Source: Alkalilacustris brevis (GTDB taxonomy: Bacteria > Pseudomonadota > Alphaproteobacteria > Rhodobacterales > Rhodobacteraceae). From it: a stretch of 64,000 bases of DNA. Under the pieces are notes generated by a model that had not been told where the DNA came from, did not search any database, and saw nothing but the letters and a program-made list of their open reading frames with translations. Of this stretch, positions 61,961-64,000 are shown in pieces. Location of the stretch: NCBI RefSeq assembly GCF_003350345.1, contig NZ_QNVJ01000047.1, positions 1 through 64,000 on the forward strand, read 5' to 3'. Numbering within the stretch: the stretch's first letter is position 1; each line of letters begins with the position of its first letter. A program made the translations under genes and the position numbers.

Positions 61961-62406
61961 AGCGGGTTCCTCAGCACGGGCATGGGCAGGCCGAGGCCGC
62001 GCACGAAAATCAGCCAGCAGGCGATCGCCATGAAGATGGACAGCGGCACGACCTGCCAGATTTTGCTTTCACGCGACCCCAGGGCCGAGATCGCCACCAC
62101 GGCGATCAGGGCGATGATCAGTCCGACACGCTGGATCAGCAACCCGAAGACAAGCACCGAGGCCAGCACCCATATCACTGGGCGCGGGTTGAACTCGATG
62201 GGGTTGCCCTTGCGAAAAAGCGCTGGGATGAGAATCCCCGCGCCGATCAGCATGGCGATGACACCGGCCGAGAAGGGCAGATAGGCTGCGCCGATCACCC
62301 TGCCGCTGCCAAAGGAATATCCGGTTGCGGCCCAGGCGAAGGTTCCTCCGACCGCGATGACCAGCAGCCCGCCAAGGATGTCGCGCATATCGCCCCGGTG
62401 CATCAT
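61957..62406 (-). CDS. tctB: Tripartite tricarboxylate transporter small permease (TctB)
   Basis: 149-residue small membrane subunit of the TTT transporter with four hydrophobic helices (for example LGGLLVIAVGGTFAWAA and VIWVLASVLVFGLLI). The YSFGSGRVIGAAYLPFSAG pattern is usual for TctB. The start may be the first or second ATG (62406 or 62403) after GGAG; an ATG at 62388 is also possible. Located 51 bases downstream of the TPP enzyme gene in the same direction. Confidence 0.88.
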   Translation of the reverse strand: MMHRGDMRDILGGLLVIAVGGTFAWAATGYSFGSGRVIGAAYLPFSAGVIAMLIGAGILIPALFRKGNPIEFNPRPVIWVLASVLVFGLLIQRVGLIIALIAVVAISALGSRESKIWQVVPLSIFMAIACWLIFVRGLGLPMPVLRNPL

Positions 62407-62457
62407 GCCGCTCCGCTTAGTGACCCGTCGCGCGGGGAAACCGTCGCTGACGCGATG

Positions 62458-64000
62458 TCATTCGCCATAACCGCCTACCACCTGCACATCGATCAGCACC
62501 CGGCCGCCGGCCTCGACGATGCGCGCGCCCTCCTCCAACCGCTGGCGGAACTCGCTGGCGGTGGTGACGGGACCGAACGCCTCGAACCCTTGTGCACGGG
62601 CCATGGCGCAATTGTCCACTGCCGGGTCGATCCGCTGGCCGATCCACTTGTTCCCGACCGGGCGGCCGCGGTCGCGGGCGACGTGTTCCTGATGACGCTC
62701 GTCGTTGAAATAGGAATGGTTGTTGGCAATGATCAGCATCATCGGCAGGTCCATGTGGCTGGCTGTCCACAGCGCCTGGTTGCCCATCGCGAAATCGCCA
62801 TCGCCGATGATGCCGATCACCAGCCGCCCCGAACCCTTGAGCGCCAGAGCCGCGCCCACGGTGTGGCCGGGGCCGCTGCCCACGGTGCCGCCGGCGTCCT
62901 TGCCCAGGAAATCCATCGGATCGTGATGATCGCAGGCCAGTTGCGACCAGCCGAAAGGGGTGCGCGCCAGCGTGACGGGGCGGGTTTTCGCGAAATCGCT
63001 GACCATGAAGGACAGGTCGAAAACCCGCAGGTTTTCCTCGCGCAGGGTTTCGCGCTTGGCTTTTGCGGCCTCGGTCCAGTGGGGCAGGTCGGGCAGGCGC
63101 GCGGGCAGCCGTTCATCGCCCAGCGCATCTAGCAGCTGGCGGATGAACCGGTCGGGCGCGGCCATGATCGGCACGTCCACGGCCGCAAGCGCCTGGTGGT
63201 CCATGCTCCAGCCATTCGCCAGCAGGCTGTCGAGCGAACAGTGCACGACCGTCGCATCAACCGGTGTTTGCGTCTGATATCCGCCGCCGCGCGCCTTGAG
63301 AAAGCCTGCCAGGTCGTGCCAGTCGAAACCGAGCAGAAGATCGCATTCGGCCAGCACCTCGCTTTCCTGCTCGTCGGCGTGTTCTCCCATGGGGGCGAGC
63401 AGGTGCGAGGGGTGCGTGGTGGGAAAATTCGACGGGTTGTGCGTGGTGCTCAGGGCCAGCGCGCCGGTGGCCTCGGTCAGCGCCACGCGGGCATCCCATT
63501 CGGCCTGGCCGCGTGCCCCGCGCCCGAACAGGATGGCGGGGCGCTTTGCCCGGCGCAGAAGGTCCAGCACCTGCGCCACTGACTCGGCCGGTGCGGCGGG
63601 GGCGGGGGCGGGCCTGTAGCGCGCCACGGGCGGCACGTGCACCTCACGGTCAAGCCGTGCCTCCTGCATTCCGGCATCGAGGCAGACATAGACAGGCCCG
63701 AAGGGCTCGGACCGGGTGATCTGATCTGCGCGCAGCACGGCTTCTACCGCTGCTTCGGCCGAGGCTGGCTGATCGTCCCATTTGACATAGGCGCGAATCA
63801 TCGAAGCCTGGTCCTTCGCGGTGTGCACCCAATCGATCCAGGGGCGGCGGGCATGGGCATCGACCGGGCCGGTTGCCCCGATGATCAGCATCGGCCGGCG
63901 CTCGCACCAACCCTCGAAGATGCCCATCGTCCCATTCATCAGGCCGACATTGGCGTGCAGCGCCACGGCCATCGGCTGATCGGTGGTGCGTGCATAGCCA
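62458..64000 (-). CDS. Thiamine-pyrophosphate-dependent enzyme (acetolactate synthase/benzoylformate decarboxylase family), 5' end beyond window
   Basis: The frame stays open to the last base, so the N-terminus with the catalytic Glu is outside. The visible 514 residues begin GYARTTDQPMAVALHANVG, normal for the first third of POX/ALS-type enzymes. They continue through the middle domain to the TPP-binding motif GDGDFAMGNQALW...IIANNHS (GDG and NN about 27 apart), which is complete. Substrate not decidable: a 2-oxo acid decarboxylase, carboligase or a sulfo-2-oxo acid enzyme. The same operon encodes a TctAB uptake system and a TauE-type exporter, which suggests an imported carboxylate and an exported anion product. 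Confidence 0.82.
   Translation of the reverse strand, partial: GYARTTDQPMAVALHANVGLMNGTMGIFEGWCERRPMLIIGATGPVDAHARRPWIDWVHTAKDQASMIRAYVKWDDQPASAEAAVEAVLRADQITRSEPFGPVYVCLDAGMQEARLDREVHVPPVARYRPAPAPAAPAESVAQVLDLLRRAKRPAILFGRGARGQAEWDARVALTEATGALALSTTHNPSNFPTTHPSHLLAPMGEHADEQESEVLAECDLLLGFDWHDLAGFLKARGGGYQTQTPVDATVVHCSLDSLLANGWSMDHQALAAVDVPIMAAPDRFIRQLLDALGDERLPARLPDLPHWTEAAKAKRETLREENLRVFDLSFMVSDFAKTRPVTLARTPFGWSQLACDHHDPMDFLGKDAGGTVGSGPGHTVGAALALKGSGRLVIGIIGDGDFAMGNQALWTASHMDLPMMLIIANNHSYFNDERHQEHVARDRGRPVGNKWIGQRIDPAVDNCAMARAQGFEAFGPVTTASEFRQRLEEGARIVEAGGRVLIDVQVVGGYGE

Overview
The window is a high-GC, gene-dense chromosomal segment of an alphaproteobacterium, most likely of the Rhodobacteraceae/Roseobacter group. 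The basis is the petABC set (GTG-started Rieske gene beginning SHADD, fused-style cytochrome b, cytochrome c1), the order pteridine-reductase-type SDR - uvrC - pgsA - moaD - moaE, the comF - grxC - ubiG neighbourhood, an NDUFS4-like complex I subunit, and a Pho/LexA-type motif repertoire seen in that family. No tRNA, rRNA, CRISPR array, prophage or insertion sequence was found. Most content is housekeeping, with a few accessory islands.

Layout. 1-7.6 kb: an ABC importer of the YnjBCD type with a divergent YnjF-like CDP-alcohol phosphatidyltransferase, then a LolCDE/YbbA-YbbP-type ABC exporter pair. 7.9-13.6 kb: an uninterrupted ORF joining an NDUFAF5-like methyltransferase-family domain to ferrochelatase, then comF, grxC, a MarR regulator, ubiG and a proline iminopeptidase. 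13.8-17.2 kb: two consecutive Kdo-transferase-type glycosyltransferases translationally coupled to a CMP-sugar synthetase, then a LysR regulator. 18.3-24.8 kb: SppA-like protease, Zn-ribbon membrane peptide, Ca/Na antiporter, pteridine-reductase-like SDR, uvrC, pgsA, moaD, moaE. 25-31.8 kb: a queuosine-precursor transporter with a likely preQ1-I riboswitch, a structured small-RNA/leader-peptide locus, arfB, NUDIX hydrolase, PiT phosphate transporter, pncB, pncA and trhO. 31.8-37.9 kb: DUF900 hydrolase, small membrane protein, GST-like protein and the cytochrome bc1 operon with a strong terminator. 37.9-41.7 kb: an aromatic-catabolism locus (4,5-dihydroxyphthalate decarboxylase-like protein, MobA-type flavin hydroxylase, divergent MarR regulator, paired operator). 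41.8-46.7 kb: rfbC-rfbB-rfbD without rfbA, a UMF1-type MFS transporter and the endopeptidase MepA. 46.8-52.4 kb: orphan OmpR-type response regulator, 1-Cys peroxiredoxin, small secreted protein, low-molecular-weight tyrosine phosphatase, SIRT5-like sirtuin, PBP1A. 52.7-59.6 kb: glnK-amtB, GNAT acetyltransferase, sseA, smpB, a GlsB-type membrane protein, uvrB and the NDUFS4-like gene. 59.7-64 kb: an operon of a TPP-dependent enzyme (cut by the window end), tctB, tctA and a TauE/SafE exporter.

The most rewarding non-coding signals are: (i) the 25.66-25.89 kb locus upstream of arfB, where an extended Shine-Dalgarno sequence for an 18-codon ORF can pair with an anti-SD mimic just before an intrinsic terminator; (ii) the preQ1-I-like pseudoknot overlapping the ribosome binding site of yhhQ; (iii) an AT-rich gap before uvrC with a LexA-type GTTC-N7-GTTC motif and a perfect DnaA box; (iv) a diverged intergenic repeat present twice at convergent gene ends; and (v) a nested palindrome of 166 bases between two convergent genes.
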